Positions 27,487-35,492 of a DNA stretch of 64,000 nucleotides are shown in pieces. Source of the stretch: Flavobacterium sp. LC2016-13 (GTDB taxonomy: Bacteria > Bacteroidota > Bacteroidia > Flavobacteriales > Flavobacteriaceae); contig NZ_WMDQ01000007.1 of assembly GCF_009707955.1 (NCBI RefSeq), positions 124,001 to 188,000 of the forward strand, written 5' to 3'. Both the position numbers and the translations under genes were made by a program. Each line of letters begins with the position of its first letter. The first letter of the stretch is position 1. The notes under the pieces are model-generated. The model was not told where the DNA came from, did not search any database, and was given only the letters and a program-made list of their open reading frames with translations.

Positions 27487-28779
27487 CTATAAGTTCATTA
27501 AACTTTCGATCTCGTCAACTTCAACCGGAATATTGCGCATTAAGTTAAAAGGATCTCCTTTTTCCTGAATCACAACATTATCTTCCAAACGAATTCCGAA
27601 ACCTTCTGCCGGAATATAAATTCCAGGTTCAACCGTAAAAACCATATTCGCTTTCATAGGTTCGTGAAGTAGTCCGTAATCATGCGTGTCAAGTCCCATG
27701 TGGTGAGAAGTTCCGTGCATGAAATATTTTTTATAAGCTGGCCAGTCCGGGTTTTCGTTCTGAACATCGGCTTTGTCAATTAAACCTAAACCAAGCAATT
27801 CAGAAGTCATAACTCTACCAACTTCAATATGATATTGTTTCCAAAGTGTTCCCGGAATCAACATGTTTGTTGCTTCGTTTTTAACTCTCAAAACAGCATT
27901 GTAAACCGCTTTTTGACGATCAGAAAAACGTCCCGAAACTGGTATCGTTCTCGTCATGTCGCTGGAATAGTTGGCATATTCTGCCGCAACATCCAACAAA
28001 ATTAAATCTCCGGCTCTACATTGTTGATTATTCTCGATATAATGCAAAACATTCGCATTATTTCCAGAAGCAATAATCGGTGTATAAGCAAAACCTCTAG
28101 AACGGTTACGAATAAATTCGTGTGCCAATTCAGCCTCGATTTCATATTCAGTAACATTTGGTTTCACGAACGAAAGTAATCTGCGGAAACCTTTTTCTGT
28201 AATATCACAAGCTTTCTGGATCAAATCGATTTCTTCGCTTTCTTTTACAGAACGAATACGTTGCAAAATCGGGTTGCTTTTCGCCACATTGTGTGCAGGA
28301 TAACGTTCTTTCCACCATTTTACAAAACGCGCTTCGCGAGTTTCAGTTTCAACAGTTGCGCGGTAATGCTCATTAGTATTAATGTACATCGTATCTGCAT
28401 ACGTCATCATTTCGTTCAAAACTTTATGAAAATCCTGTAGCCAATAAACCGTTCTAATTCCAGAAACCTGAAAAGCACGTTCTTTACTTAATTTTTCGCC
28501 TTCCCAAACCGCAATATGATCGTTGGTTTCTTTCAGGAAAAGAATTTCTTTTTGATTTTCGTAAGGCGCATCCGGAAACAAAAGCAAAATACTTTCTTCC
28601 TGATCTACACCGCTTAGATAAAAAATATCTCTGTGTTGCGCAAACGGCAAAGTACTGTCGGCACTAATTGGGTAAATGTCATTTGAGTTGAAAACGGCAA
28701 CACTATTTGGTTTCATTTCTGCCGTAAATTTTCTGCGATTTTTTACAAAAAGAGCGCTGCTTATTTGATGATATTTCAT
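27487..28779 (-). CDS. pepP: Xaa-Pro aminopeptidase (aminopeptidase P)
   Basis: A 430-residue M24 metallopeptidase that releases the N-terminal residue ahead of proline. The N-terminal creatinase-like domain (1-170) contains SNDIYPISADSTLPFAQHRD. The catalytic pita-bread domain supplies the dinuclear metal ligands: D in ILLDVAAEY (about 260), D in SSDMTRTIPVSG (about 271), H in HGTSHHMGLDTHD (about 350), E in FTVEPGIY (about 385) and E in IRLEDNVV (about 404). Cytoplasmic: no signal peptide. It leads a two-gene minus-strand unit with the S33 hydrolase. Confidence 0.94.
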   Translation of the reverse strand: MKYHQISSALFVKNRRKFTAEMKPNSVAVFNSNDIYPISADSTLPFAQHRDIFYLSGVDQEESILLLFPDAPYENQKEILFLKETNDHIAVWEGEKLSKERAFQVSGIRTVYWLQDFHKVLNEMMTYADTMYINTNEHYRATVETETREARFVKWWKERYPAHNVAKSNPILQRIRSVKESEEIDLIQKACDITEKGFRRLLSFVKPNVTEYEIEAELAHEFIRNRSRGFAYTPIIASGNNANVLHYIENNQQCRAGDLILLDVAAEYANYSSDMTRTIPVSGRFSDRQKAVYNAVLRVKNEATNMLIPGTLWKQYHIEVGRVMTSELLGLGLIDKADVQNENPDWPAYKKYFMHGTSHHMGLDTHDYGLLHEPMKANMVFTVEPGIYIPAEGFGIRLEDNVVIQEKGDPFNLMRNIPVEVDEIESLMNL

Positions 28780-28874
28780 AATAACTTTGTTTTTGAACTT
28801 CGAATTTCAAAATTACTATTTTTTGCAGCAATGGCGTACGATTGATTTATTAAAGTTTTCATATTTGTTTTGAG

Positions 28875-28903
28875 TTTTGCCACGAAGGCGCTAAGGCGCA
28901 AAG
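28875..28903. repeat. Short GC-richer intergenic repeat
   Basis: Begins TTTTGCCACGAAGGCGC and contains AAGGCGC twice in tandem, 8 nt apart. The base composition is unlike the surrounding AT-rich spacer. By memory, closely similar GCCACGAAGGC elements are scattered in many Flavobacterium genomes; that needs a search. Confidence 0.5.
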
Positions 28904-29008
28904 TTTTTTTGAAATTTTTTAATTTGAAATTTAAAAAAAATGAGGTTTACCGTAAGGAACTTGTTTTAGAAATAACAATATTTGCGGCTGATAAATTAAC
29001 TCAAAACT

Positions 29009-30193
29009 ATGAAAGCAAAAATCAATCGATTTGCAATTTTTTTCTTCATTTCTGTTCTGATGATATCATGTGCATCAGAAGAAAATTTAAGTTCCGAGAA
29101 TGCAATCCAATTCTTTAGTATAACAAAAGCAAGTGTTATAAAGGAATTTTCAATTAAAGACAACTCAATAACTGGTATTGTAGAAAGTACATTTGAGTTA
29201 AACGATATAAACTTAAAAGTTTTAATTCCTGAAGGAGCAACAATAAGTCCAGATCCAGCAACTATTAAATCTATTAATGGCCCTTTAGTATTTGTCGTTA
29301 CGGCACAAAACGGAGAAACAAAAAGTTATACGGTAGATATAAAAAGAGAACCAAGTATAGATAATTTTATTTTAGAATTAAACATTAATACTCCAAATCT
29401 ATTGCTAAAAGGAGATATTGATAGCCAAACAGGAATTATAACTAAAAGATTACCAGAAAGTAACGATCTTAAAAACTTAAATGTAGAATTAAAACTTTCA
29501 AAATACGCTACAATAACACCAGATCCTAAAACTATAAAAGATTATTCTTCGCCAGTAAGTTTTACAGTTAAGTCTGAATCTGGTGCAGAAAAGGTTTATG
29601 AAGTGAAATTACAACATATGGATGCTTACATATCGAGATCATGTTCTGAAGCAAATTCGTGGAAATGGTTTGGTGGAGATGACAGACCTAATGCTCCGGA
29701 TATTTTGCCATATGATAGAAATGTAGGAACCGGACAAATAGTTATAGTCGATAAAAATTTAGTTCCTTCTTCTTTTAGTATTCATCTTAGTGATGGTTTT
29801 TCGTATTATACAACTAAGCAGCATTATAATCTGCCAGTAACACTAAAACTAATTATAAAAGATGAAAAACGTAATACTTTGGCGCAAACAACAACCGAGG
29901 TTTCAGGACAGTTTTATGGAGGTTTTATTCCGTTTGATCTGCAAAAATTAAATCTTTATCTAGAAGCTGGCAAAGTATATAGTTTCTATTGGTATTTGGT
30001 TGATGGTGAAAAATTGGGTATTGAGGCAGGTAGTTCTGCTAACAGATTCGATGGATCTGGATTTTGTTTTAACTCTGGTTATTCGGGACAATCCAGGATT
30101 AGTATTAATACTACTCTGGAAGATCTGGAAAACTCACATGTCTGGTTTGAACACGAATGGCACTTTAATATCGAATTAGAAGGTAAAGAATAA
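29009..30193 (+). CDS. Lipoprotein with two DUF5018-like repeats
   Basis: A 394-residue lipoprotein. The signal peptide ends with lipobox MISC (Cys about 21). Two tandem Ig-like repeats follow, at about 28-113 (ending TISPDPATIKSINGPLVF and SYTVDI) and about 114-205 (TITPDPKTIKDYSSPVSF and VYEVKL), with the same order of motifs. Residues 210-394 form a further domain containing SWKWFGGDDRPNAPDILPY, of unknown kind. It is predicted to sit at the cell surface or in the outer membrane. The start ATG 29009 is chosen over an upstream frame that overlaps the repeat. It is followed by its own terminator. Confidence 0.75.
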   Translation: MKAKINRFAIFFFISVLMISCASEENLSSENAIQFFSITKASVIKEFSIKDNSITGIVESTFELNDINLKVLIPEGATISPDPATIKSINGPLVFVVTAQNGETKSYTVDIKREPSIDNFILELNINTPNLLLKGDIDSQTGIITKRLPESNDLKNLNVELKLSKYATITPDPKTIKDYSSPVSFTVKSESGAEKVYEVKLQHMDAYISRSCSEANSWKWFGGDDRPNAPDILPYDRNVGTGQIVIVDKNLVPSSFSIHLSDGFSYYTTKQHYNLPVTLKLIIKDEKRNTLAQTTTEVSGQFYGGFIPFDLQKLNLYLEAGKVYSFYWYLVDGEKLGIEAGSSANRFDGSGFCFNSGYSGQSRISINTTLEDLENSHVWFEHEWHFNIELEGKE

Positions 30194-30196
30194 TAT

Positions 30197-30233
30197 AAAA
30201 ACCCGAAGCTTAAATTATGCTTCGGGTTTTTTT
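30197..30233 (+). terminator. Terminator of the DUF5018-like lipoprotein gene
   Basis: AAAAACCCGAAGC pairs with GCTTCGGGTTTTT around TTAAATTAT, followed by T. Confidence 0.88.
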
Positions 30234-30260
30234 GTATTTGAAAATTGTCGTTTACAAAGT

Positions 30261-30350
30261 TTTTGGGCGTGTCCCTCCGGGTCGGGCTTTCGGCTATATC
30301 TTTTATTCCGCTCCGCTTCATAAAAGGATACCGCCTCTATCCCTCACGCA
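30261..30350. repeat. GC-rich interspersed repeat element
   Basis: About 90 nt, from GGGCGTGTCCCTCCGGGTCG to TATCCCTCACGC. It is far richer in G and C than the flanks. It has an internal inverted repeat, CTTTTAT (30300-30306) with ATAAAAG (30320-30326), around TCCGCTCCGCTTC. It has no start or stop logic of its own; the frame through it is a by-product. I recall similar elements in many Flavobacterium intergenic regions, but no search was done. Confidence 0.6.
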
Positions 30351-30435
30351 GATCTCGGGTTTTATAAAGAATTTGTACTTTAGTATTCTGAAAACACAAA
30401 TAATAAAACTTTAATTTTATTTAAAAATATAAACT

Positions 30436-30963
30436 ATGTCAATGACTCAACTTGTTTTTTTGAAAAAAGCAGACATACCAACAAAATCAAAAATTGAAGA
30501 AAAAATTAATGAATTAGGATATGAATTTAAAATCCTAAATGATTTTGAAATATTGTATGGTCAAGAAGGAATTAATTGTGTGATAAATGGATCCGAAACT
30601 TTTTTTGAGTTATATTTTGAAAAACCATCAGAAATAATTGATGATTTAGAATGGATTAAATCTGATATAACAGATGAAGATATTGTTTTTTCATTTGTAT
30701 GGGGAAATGACTTTGCTGCAGGAGCATCTGTCGGACTTATTTCTGTGGTGCTTATTGATGAGTGTAACGCTCATGTTTATTATTTAGATGATGAAATGAA
30801 ATATTCAAGAGAAATGCTTCTTTCTGAAACTCCTCAATTTTTAAATGAATTAGAAAAAGAGGAAAAAAACAAAAGACAAAGATTAGAGAAATCTCATTTA
30901 GAAATAAAACAAACTGAGAAAAAGAAGGGTTTCATAGAGAAAATTAAACAACTTTTTAGTTAG
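30436..30963 (+). CDS. Hypothetical cytoplasmic protein
   Basis: A 175-residue protein without a signal peptide or membrane segment. The first 140 residues are acidic and beta-rich, with IIDDLEWIKSDITDEDIVF and SFVWGNDFAAGASVGLISVV. The last 35 are strongly charged and end in an amphipathic KKKGFIEKIKQLFS. I do not recognise the family. The fold could be of the small immunity or regulatory type, but nothing in the sequence decides this. A terminator shared with the convergent XRE gene follows. Confidence 0.65.
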   Translation: MSMTQLVFLKKADIPTKSKIEEKINELGYEFKILNDFEILYGQEGINCVINGSETFFELYFEKPSEIIDDLEWIKSDITDEDIVFSFVWGNDFAAGASVGLISVVLIDECNAHVYYLDDEMKYSREMLLSETPQFLNELEKEEKNKRQRLEKSHLEIKQTEKKKGFIEKIKQLFS

Positions 30964-31009
30964 AAAACACAGATTTGCAATACACACACAGTAATGATCA
31001 AATCCAAAA

Positions 31010-31040
31010 AAAAACCGAAGCCAATCAAGCTTCGGTTTTT
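31010..31040. terminator. Bidirectional terminator
   Basis: AAAAACCGAAGC pairs with GCTTCGGTTTTT around CAATCAA. It lies between the hypothetical gene and the convergent XRE gene, and shares its stem core with the hairpins at 30197 and 39661. Confidence 0.87.
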
Positions 31041-31059
31041 CTTTAAATATCTATTTTGA

Positions 31060-31464
31060 TTATTTCTCTTTCAACAACTTTTCTAAATAAACAGCTTTAT
31101 CTTTTTCAACTTGAATCAATCTTTCATAAAGTTGTTCATTCTTTTCAATAGCTTCAATAAGTTTATCTAACGGATTAAAAGTGCAATTATAATTTTTTAT
31201 AGAAGAAGAGTCGTCATTATAAGTATTTCCAATAATATTAAAAACAGCTTCTTCAGAAAAGTTTCTAATTACTTCAGCGGGAACGCCTAAAGCTTCGGCA
31301 ATTGCTTTTAATTTTTCGTCATCAACACTTTCGCTTCCTTCAATAATAGAAATAGATTGTTGAGTTGTACCAATCGCAATAGCAAGCGCTTCCTGCTTCA
31401 TGTCTTTCAGTTCTCTAATTCGGCTAATGTTTCGACCGATATGTTTTGGTTTTGCTGTGCTCAT
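31060..31464 (-). CDS. XRE-family HTH regulator with coiled-coil tail
   Basis: A 134-residue protein. The helix-turn-helix (about 8-66) contains IGRNISRIRELKDMKQEALA, with TTQQSISIIEGS as the recognition helix. It is followed by LKAIAEALGVPAEVIRNF, typical of the XRE/Cro group. Residues 95-134 form a leucine-zipper-like coil (LDKLIEAIEKNEQLYERLIQVEKD), suggesting dimerisation. Its target is unknown. It is a single gene with a terminator shared on the downstream side. Such small XRE proteins with a C-terminal coil are common in Bacteroidota. Confidence 0.88.
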   Translation of the reverse strand: MSTAKPKHIGRNISRIRELKDMKQEALAIAIGTTQQSISIIEGSESVDDEKLKAIAEALGVPAEVIRNFSEEAVFNIIGNTYNDDSSSIKNYNCTFNPLDKLIEAIEKNEQLYERLIQVEKDKAVYLEKLLKEK

Positions 31465-31678
31465 AGTTCAAAGATATTTAAAATTCTTTTATCTTTTTTG
31501 GTTTGTGTAGAAAACAAGTTTGTTCTTGTGCGATACAATTTGTATTTTGTTCCCTATTTATAAACTGCAATTTTTCTTATAATTGTTGATTTTGAATGCG
31601 AAATTGTGTAATCTTGGTATAATAGTAAAGATTTGACTTTTCGAGAACTTTAGAAAACTAATAAGTAGTTAATCAAAA

Positions 31679-32260
31679 ATGAAATTAAGTACAGAAATTA
31701 AATACTTAACCATTAAACAAAGTACCATTTTTTTGTTGATTTCACTTTCACTTTTTTGGAGTTGGATGTTTATTACATTCAAAATTGACAGAGGAAATGA
31801 TCGCGGACTGATGACTAGTTTTGGTGCAATAATAATTTTGACTTTTATATTGGTTCAATTCTTTGCAAAAGTGAAATCAGGACAGTTTTTGGCAACATTC
31901 TTTTTTCTCTGTTTTGGGATTTTAATAGTTTTCATACTAACAATTACAATCGGACTCATTATTTCAGCAATTACGAAATGGGATTGGGCAGGTTTTATAG
32001 TTCCACTAATAACAACTGGTTTTTTATTGTTTTTTATTCTTAGAAGATTATTTTCTTTTCCAGATAATTTTGTGGCATTTTGGGTATTATTTTCATTGCC
32101 AATCCTGACGGCTGTAACATTGAAAATATTGCCTTTTTATGATGACAGCGCTAGTTATGACTTAGGACTTGGGTTTCCAATTGCGATTTATCTAAGTTTT
32201 GTTTTTATCGCAATTGCAATACTTTGCAGAGAAAGTCAAAAAGTAATAATAGAAGAATAA
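31679..32260 (+). CDS. Integral membrane protein, unknown
   Basis: A 193-residue hydrophobic protein with five or six predicted membrane segments (about 16-34, 48-62, 70-95, 103-120, 128-150 and 165-185). The C-terminus is charged and cytoplasmic-like. No family motif is recognised. The gene at 32270 starts 9 nt after its stop, so the two are likely co-transcribed. Confidence 0.7.
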   Translation: MKLSTEIKYLTIKQSTIFLLISLSLFWSWMFITFKIDRGNDRGLMTSFGAIIILTFILVQFFAKVKSGQFLATFFFLCFGILIVFILTITIGLIISAITKWDWAGFIVPLITTGFLLFFILRRLFSFPDNFVAFWVLFSLPILTAVTLKILPFYDDSASYDLGLGFPIAIYLSFVFIAIAILCRESQKVIIEE

Positions 32261-32269
32261 AAAAATAAA

Positions 32270-33625
32270 ATGCACAATTCAGTTTTTAAATTAATAACAA
32301 TAAAAGAAGTCAAATCACAATATCCATTTCTATTGGATCATGAAGGATTTGATTATTTTGAAGAATGGAATGACGATGATTTCTTTTTTGTCGCAAACCA
32401 AGATGTGTATTTTGATGGTAATTTTCATTTAGATATTTATGAGGATAAAATAAAAAAGTGGTTTATTAATATCTTTAATTTACCCTTTAAAACTATTGAG
32501 GAATTAAGGATCGAAGGAATTCTGATAAATGGAAATATCTTTACAAATGGTTCTATAATAAATGCCGAAGGAGATTACGGGCCATATGTTTTTATTAGTG
32601 GAAATGTAACTTGTAAAAGTTTATTATTAGGAGGTTCTTATGTCGAAATAAATGGCAATGTCAATGCAAAAGAAGTGGTGATGACTTCGTACAATCACGG
32701 AAATTTTAAATGTTCAGGCGTTATCGATTCTCCGGTTTTTATAGTCGAAGATCATTATACAACTTTTGCAGAGCGAAAAAACGATTTGTTTTATTATAAT
32801 GACAAAGCAAATGATTTTGACTCAAAAAATGATTCCGAATATGATGATGAAAGTGAAGAAGAAATTATCTCAAATGAATTACGAAAACATCTGAATAATC
32901 CATTAATTGAAACTTTCGAAGAATTAAAACGTGAGTTAGAAAAAGGAGAATTGGTTTTAAAACTAAGCAATCCCGCTCCTAAAACTTTTGAATATTGGCA
33001 AAATAGAGTTGCATCAAATTATAGAGATTTGAAATTAGTTCCGCATCAATTTAAAACCAAAGAATTATGCGATTTGGCTTTAAATAATACATTTCATGCA
33101 TTACCATTTGTCAATCAGGAATTTATTACCCAGGAACTTTGCGAAAGATTAGTCGATAAAGATGGATTTTCGATTCAGAAAATTCCAGATGAGTTTATAA
33201 CAGAAGAACTTTGCCTAAAAGCGGCCAAAAGCGGAACATTAATTTCGCTTATTCCAAAGACACTTTATTCTGAAAAATTGATTTTAACTGCATTTAAAAA
33301 TGGAAAACACGAACCGAATATAACTGATGTTCCTTCAGAATTTATTACCGAGAATTTGCTCGAAGAATATGTGAAAATAAGTAAAGGATTATGGCTGGAT
33401 AAAGTTTGTAAAGAAAATGGAATTGATAAACTGACCATTTTAAAACGAGTAATTGATTCTGGAATAGAAAGTTTAGATTCAGTTTTTGGAAATCATTTTA
33501 GTAAAGAAGTCGCTGATTATTCGGCTTCTGTTTATGATAATGAGAGCCAGAGAGAAAAATGGAATAATTATATTGAGAAATACAAGGTTAAATTCGAACG
33601 TCTTGGGTTGAGTGATATTAGCTAA
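32270..33625 (+). CDS. Protein with N-terminal bactofilin-like strands and DUF4116-like repeats
   Basis: A 451-residue cytoplasmic protein. Residues 80-165 are a run of short beta strands (LINGNIFTNGSIINAEGDYG, VTCKSLLLGGSYVEINGNV), with the look of polymer-forming bactofilin or right-handed beta-helix rungs. An acidic linker (about 175-195) follows. Residues 240-375 hold helical repeats of about 22-35 residues of the form F-x-T-x-E-L-C-x-x-A or E-F-I-T-E-E-L-C (for example QFKTKELCDLALNNT and EFITEELCLKAAKSGT), which match the DUF4116 pattern. Scaffold or immunity functions are possible. No catalytic motif is visible. It shares a unit with the membrane gene before it; a GNAT gene follows after 23 nt. 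Confidence 0.68.
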   Translation: MHNSVFKLITIKEVKSQYPFLLDHEGFDYFEEWNDDDFFFVANQDVYFDGNFHLDIYEDKIKKWFINIFNLPFKTIEELRIEGILINGNIFTNGSIINAEGDYGPYVFISGNVTCKSLLLGGSYVEINGNVNAKEVVMTSYNHGNFKCSGVIDSPVFIVEDHYTTFAERKNDLFYYNDKANDFDSKNDSEYDDESEEEIISNELRKHLNNPLIETFEELKRELEKGELVLKLSNPAPKTFEYWQNRVASNYRDLKLVPHQFKTKELCDLALNNTFHALPFVNQEFITQELCERLVDKDGFSIQKIPDEFITEELCLKAAKSGTLISLIPKTLYSEKLILTAFKNGKHEPNITDVPSEFITENLLEEYVKISKGLWLDKVCKENGIDKLTILKRVIDSGIESLDSVFGNHFSKEVADYSASVYDNESQREKWNNYIEKYKVKFERLGLSDIS

Positions 33626-33648
33626 TTATAAATAGGAGAAAATTCTAG

Positions 33649-34086
33649 ATGGAATCAAAAATCAAAATCAGAAAAATCCAAATACAAGATTTAGATTTTG
33701 TCTACAAAGCAATCTGCGAACTCGAAAATGAAGTTTTAGATTTTGAAATTTTCGAAACAATATTCAATGAAAATATTTCAAACCCCAAAAACCTTTATCT
33801 AATTGCCGAAAACGAAAATGAAGCTTTAGGCTTTATTAGTTTTCACACCCAAAATCTTTTGCATCATTGCGGATTAGTTGGCGAAATTCAGGAGTTTTTT
33901 ATTCATCAAAAGTATCGAGGTCAAGGCGTTGGTAAACAATTGATCCAAAAAATAATGAATTATGCTGATCAAAATAACTTGAAAAGTATCGAAGTTACCA
34001 CAAATAAAAAACGAGTAGAAAACGTATTGATTTACGAAAATCTTGGTTTTGGTTTAACGCATAATAAGTTTACGATTTATAAGTAA
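33649..34086 (+). CDS. GNAT-family N-acetyltransferase
   Basis: A 145-residue protein with the full GNAT fold. Strand and helix DLDFVYKAICELE are at the N-terminus and the CoA-binding motif A is QKYRGQGVGKQLI (about 88-100). A later EVTTNKKRVENVLIYENLGF (about 118-138) is the substrate-side B motif. The acceptor is unknown; it could be an amino acid, an antibiotic or a protein. It lies directly after the unusual DUF4116-like gene and is probably in its transcript. A terminator shared with the convergent peptide gene follows. Confidence 0.85.
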   Translation: MESKIKIRKIQIQDLDFVYKAICELENEVLDFEIFETIFNENISNPKNLYLIAENENEALGFISFHTQNLLHHCGLVGEIQEFFIHQKYRGQGVGKQLIQKIMNYADQNNLKSIEVTTNKKRVENVLIYENLGFGLTHNKFTIYK

Positions 34087-34117
34087 GTTTTCCAGCGATG
34101 TAAAATCGAACATAAAA

Positions 34118-34146
34118 AAAACTGCTATTGATAAGATAGCAGTTTT
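34118..34146. terminator. Bidirectional terminator
   Basis: AAAACTGCTAT pairs perfectly with ATAGCAGTTTT around TGATAAG. Confidence 0.82.
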
Positions 34147-34170
34147 AATAAATTAATGGTTATGTTATTA

Positions 34171-34368
34171 TCATGGCAGATATTCCATACAGATACTACC
34201 TGTTGCTGTTTTGTATAAATACCAACCACAGATGTTTCTTCCGTAATACGAAACTTCGTCACCGCCACATATTGGATATGGTACGCAGTTTATAGCTCCG
34301 GCATTAATTGATTTCAATTCTTCTTTTGATAATTTTTGTAAGTTTGATAAATTTTGTAAATTTTTCAT
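34171..34368 (-). CDS. Secreted peptide precursor with double-glycine-type leader
   Basis: A 65-residue precursor. The leader, about residues 1-24, reads MKNLQNLSNLQKLSKEELKS and then INAG. It has the LSKEELKxI pattern of bacteriocin/ComC-like leaders, with N-A-G in place of the usual GG or GA cleavage motif. The core would be 41 residues from A25, with four cysteines (28, 34, 47, 60) and several Tyr and Trp, compatible with disulfides. No C39 peptidase-transporter lies in the window. It is divergent from a LytTR gene across 282 nt. It could be a bacteriocin, a signal peptide or a RiPP precursor. Confidence 0.68.
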   Translation of the reverse strand: MKNLQNLSNLQKLSKEELKSINAGAINCVPYPICGGDEVSYYGRNICGWYLYKTATGSICMEYLP

Positions 34369-34650
34369 AGGTAATTTGTTTTTTGGATTTTCCTACTCTA
34401 TAAGTTTTTCGGATACGACTTTGATAAAAATACAAATTATTTTAAATAAATACTTACAAAAAAATCCGATTTTCTGATTTATTTTTTAAATAGCCTGTAA
34501 TATTCTTATTTATTTAATATAAATACGGTGTTTTTTCCTCTTTTTTATGTTTTTGTTGATATTGAAGATAAGTGGAAAACTAGTAGATCTTACTTGAAAC
34601 AAGTTGAATTAAAGTCTAATATTGTATATTAATAATTGCTTTAAGAAAAA

Positions 34651-35391
34651 ATGAAACAACTAAACATATCCATAAAACACAATCTGATAGTAGGTTTGCT
34701 TATCGCATTATGGATTTTTGTTTTTGCTTTTATCATAAGGCCTTTTGATGACGGAACTTTAAATTTTAAATCCTGGCTTTTAATAAGTTTAGGTTTTAGT
34801 GTTTTGGCATTTTCCTGTTATTCAGTTTTAGCTTTTGTTCAAAAATGGGTTTACATAAAAACTTCAAATTGGAATGTGGAGTTGGAAATAGTTAGTTTGC
34901 TATCTTTTTATTTGATTTATTTAATTGGGATTTACTTCTATTATAAAAGTCCGATTCTAAAAGGTGGATATAATTTTACAGAATTCTTTTTGATTATATT
35001 TAGCCGCGTTGCTTTGATTTTGGCTCCGGTAATTATTCTCGCAAGAAGATATTTGATCAAATTAATTCCTTCGAATGATGATATTCTAACACTTAGAGGA
35101 GAAAACAAATTAGATATTTTAAAAATCAACAAAGCCGATTTGGTTTGTATTTCGAATGCTCAGAATTACGTTGAGATTTTTTATATCGAAAACGGTAAAC
35201 TTACTTCAAAACTGCTTCGGATTTCGCTCAGAAAAGTTCAGGAAGATTTTGGTTTTTTAATGCAAATTCATCGATCGCATTTAATAAATCCAATGCATTT
35301 TAAATCCTGGAGAAATCAAAATACCGTTGTCTTGACTCAAATAGAACTTCCGGTTTCTAAAAACTACAAAGAAACTTTATTAACGTTGTGA
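34651..35391 (+). CDS. Membrane-anchored LytTR DNA-binding protein
   Basis: A 246-residue protein. Four hydrophobic segments occupy the first 135 residues (about 12-30, 44-64, 80-98, 112-134). The C-terminal LytTR domain spans about 147-240, with INKADLVCISNAQNYVEIFY, LRKVQEDFGFLMQIHRSHLI and LPVSKNYKETLLTL all in family positions. Unlike AgrA-type regulators it has no receiver domain, so the signal is likely sensed by the membrane part. Just after its stop lie two 12-nt direct repeats with 21-nt periodicity, the spacing LytTR dimers recognise. The next gene, a membrane protein, is its likely target. Confidence 0.83.
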   Translation: MKQLNISIKHNLIVGLLIALWIFVFAFIIRPFDDGTLNFKSWLLISLGFSVLAFSCYSVLAFVQKWVYIKTSNWNVELEIVSLLSFYLIYLIGIYFYYKSPILKGGYNFTEFFLIIFSRVALILAPVIILARRYLIKLIPSNDDILTLRGENKLDILKINKADLVCISNAQNYVEIFYIENGKLTSKLLRISLRKVQEDFGFLMQIHRSHLINPMHFKSWRNQNTVVLTQIELPVSKNYKETLLTL

Positions 35392-35392
35392 T

Positions 35393-35425
35393 TTTCGTAC
35401 CTAAAACTATATGTTTTGTACCTAA
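35393..35425 (+). promoter_or_regulatory. Direct repeat, candidate LytTR binding site
   Basis: TTTCGTACCTAA (35393-35404) and TTTTGTACCTAA (35414-35425) are 11/12 identical and start 21 nt apart, two helical turns. A -7 element TAGTTTTG (35462-35469) lies 36 nt after the second copy, upstream of the membrane gene at 35493. LytTR family regulators are known to bind 9-nt direct repeats separated by about 12 nt. Confidence 0.55.
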
Positions 35426-35492
35426 GTCAATAAACTTGGGCTTTACGTAAGTTTTTGATTTTAGTTTTGTTTCATCAATTATAAAATTAATT

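Noticed and set aside
28870..29118. 82-residue frame on the plus strand
   Set aside because: It runs through the short GCCACGAAGG repeat and overlaps the true lipoprotein start at 29009.
30217..30414. 65-residue open frame on the plus strand
   Set aside because: It runs through the GC-rich repeat element and a terminator, so its protein (proline/arginine rich) is a by-product.
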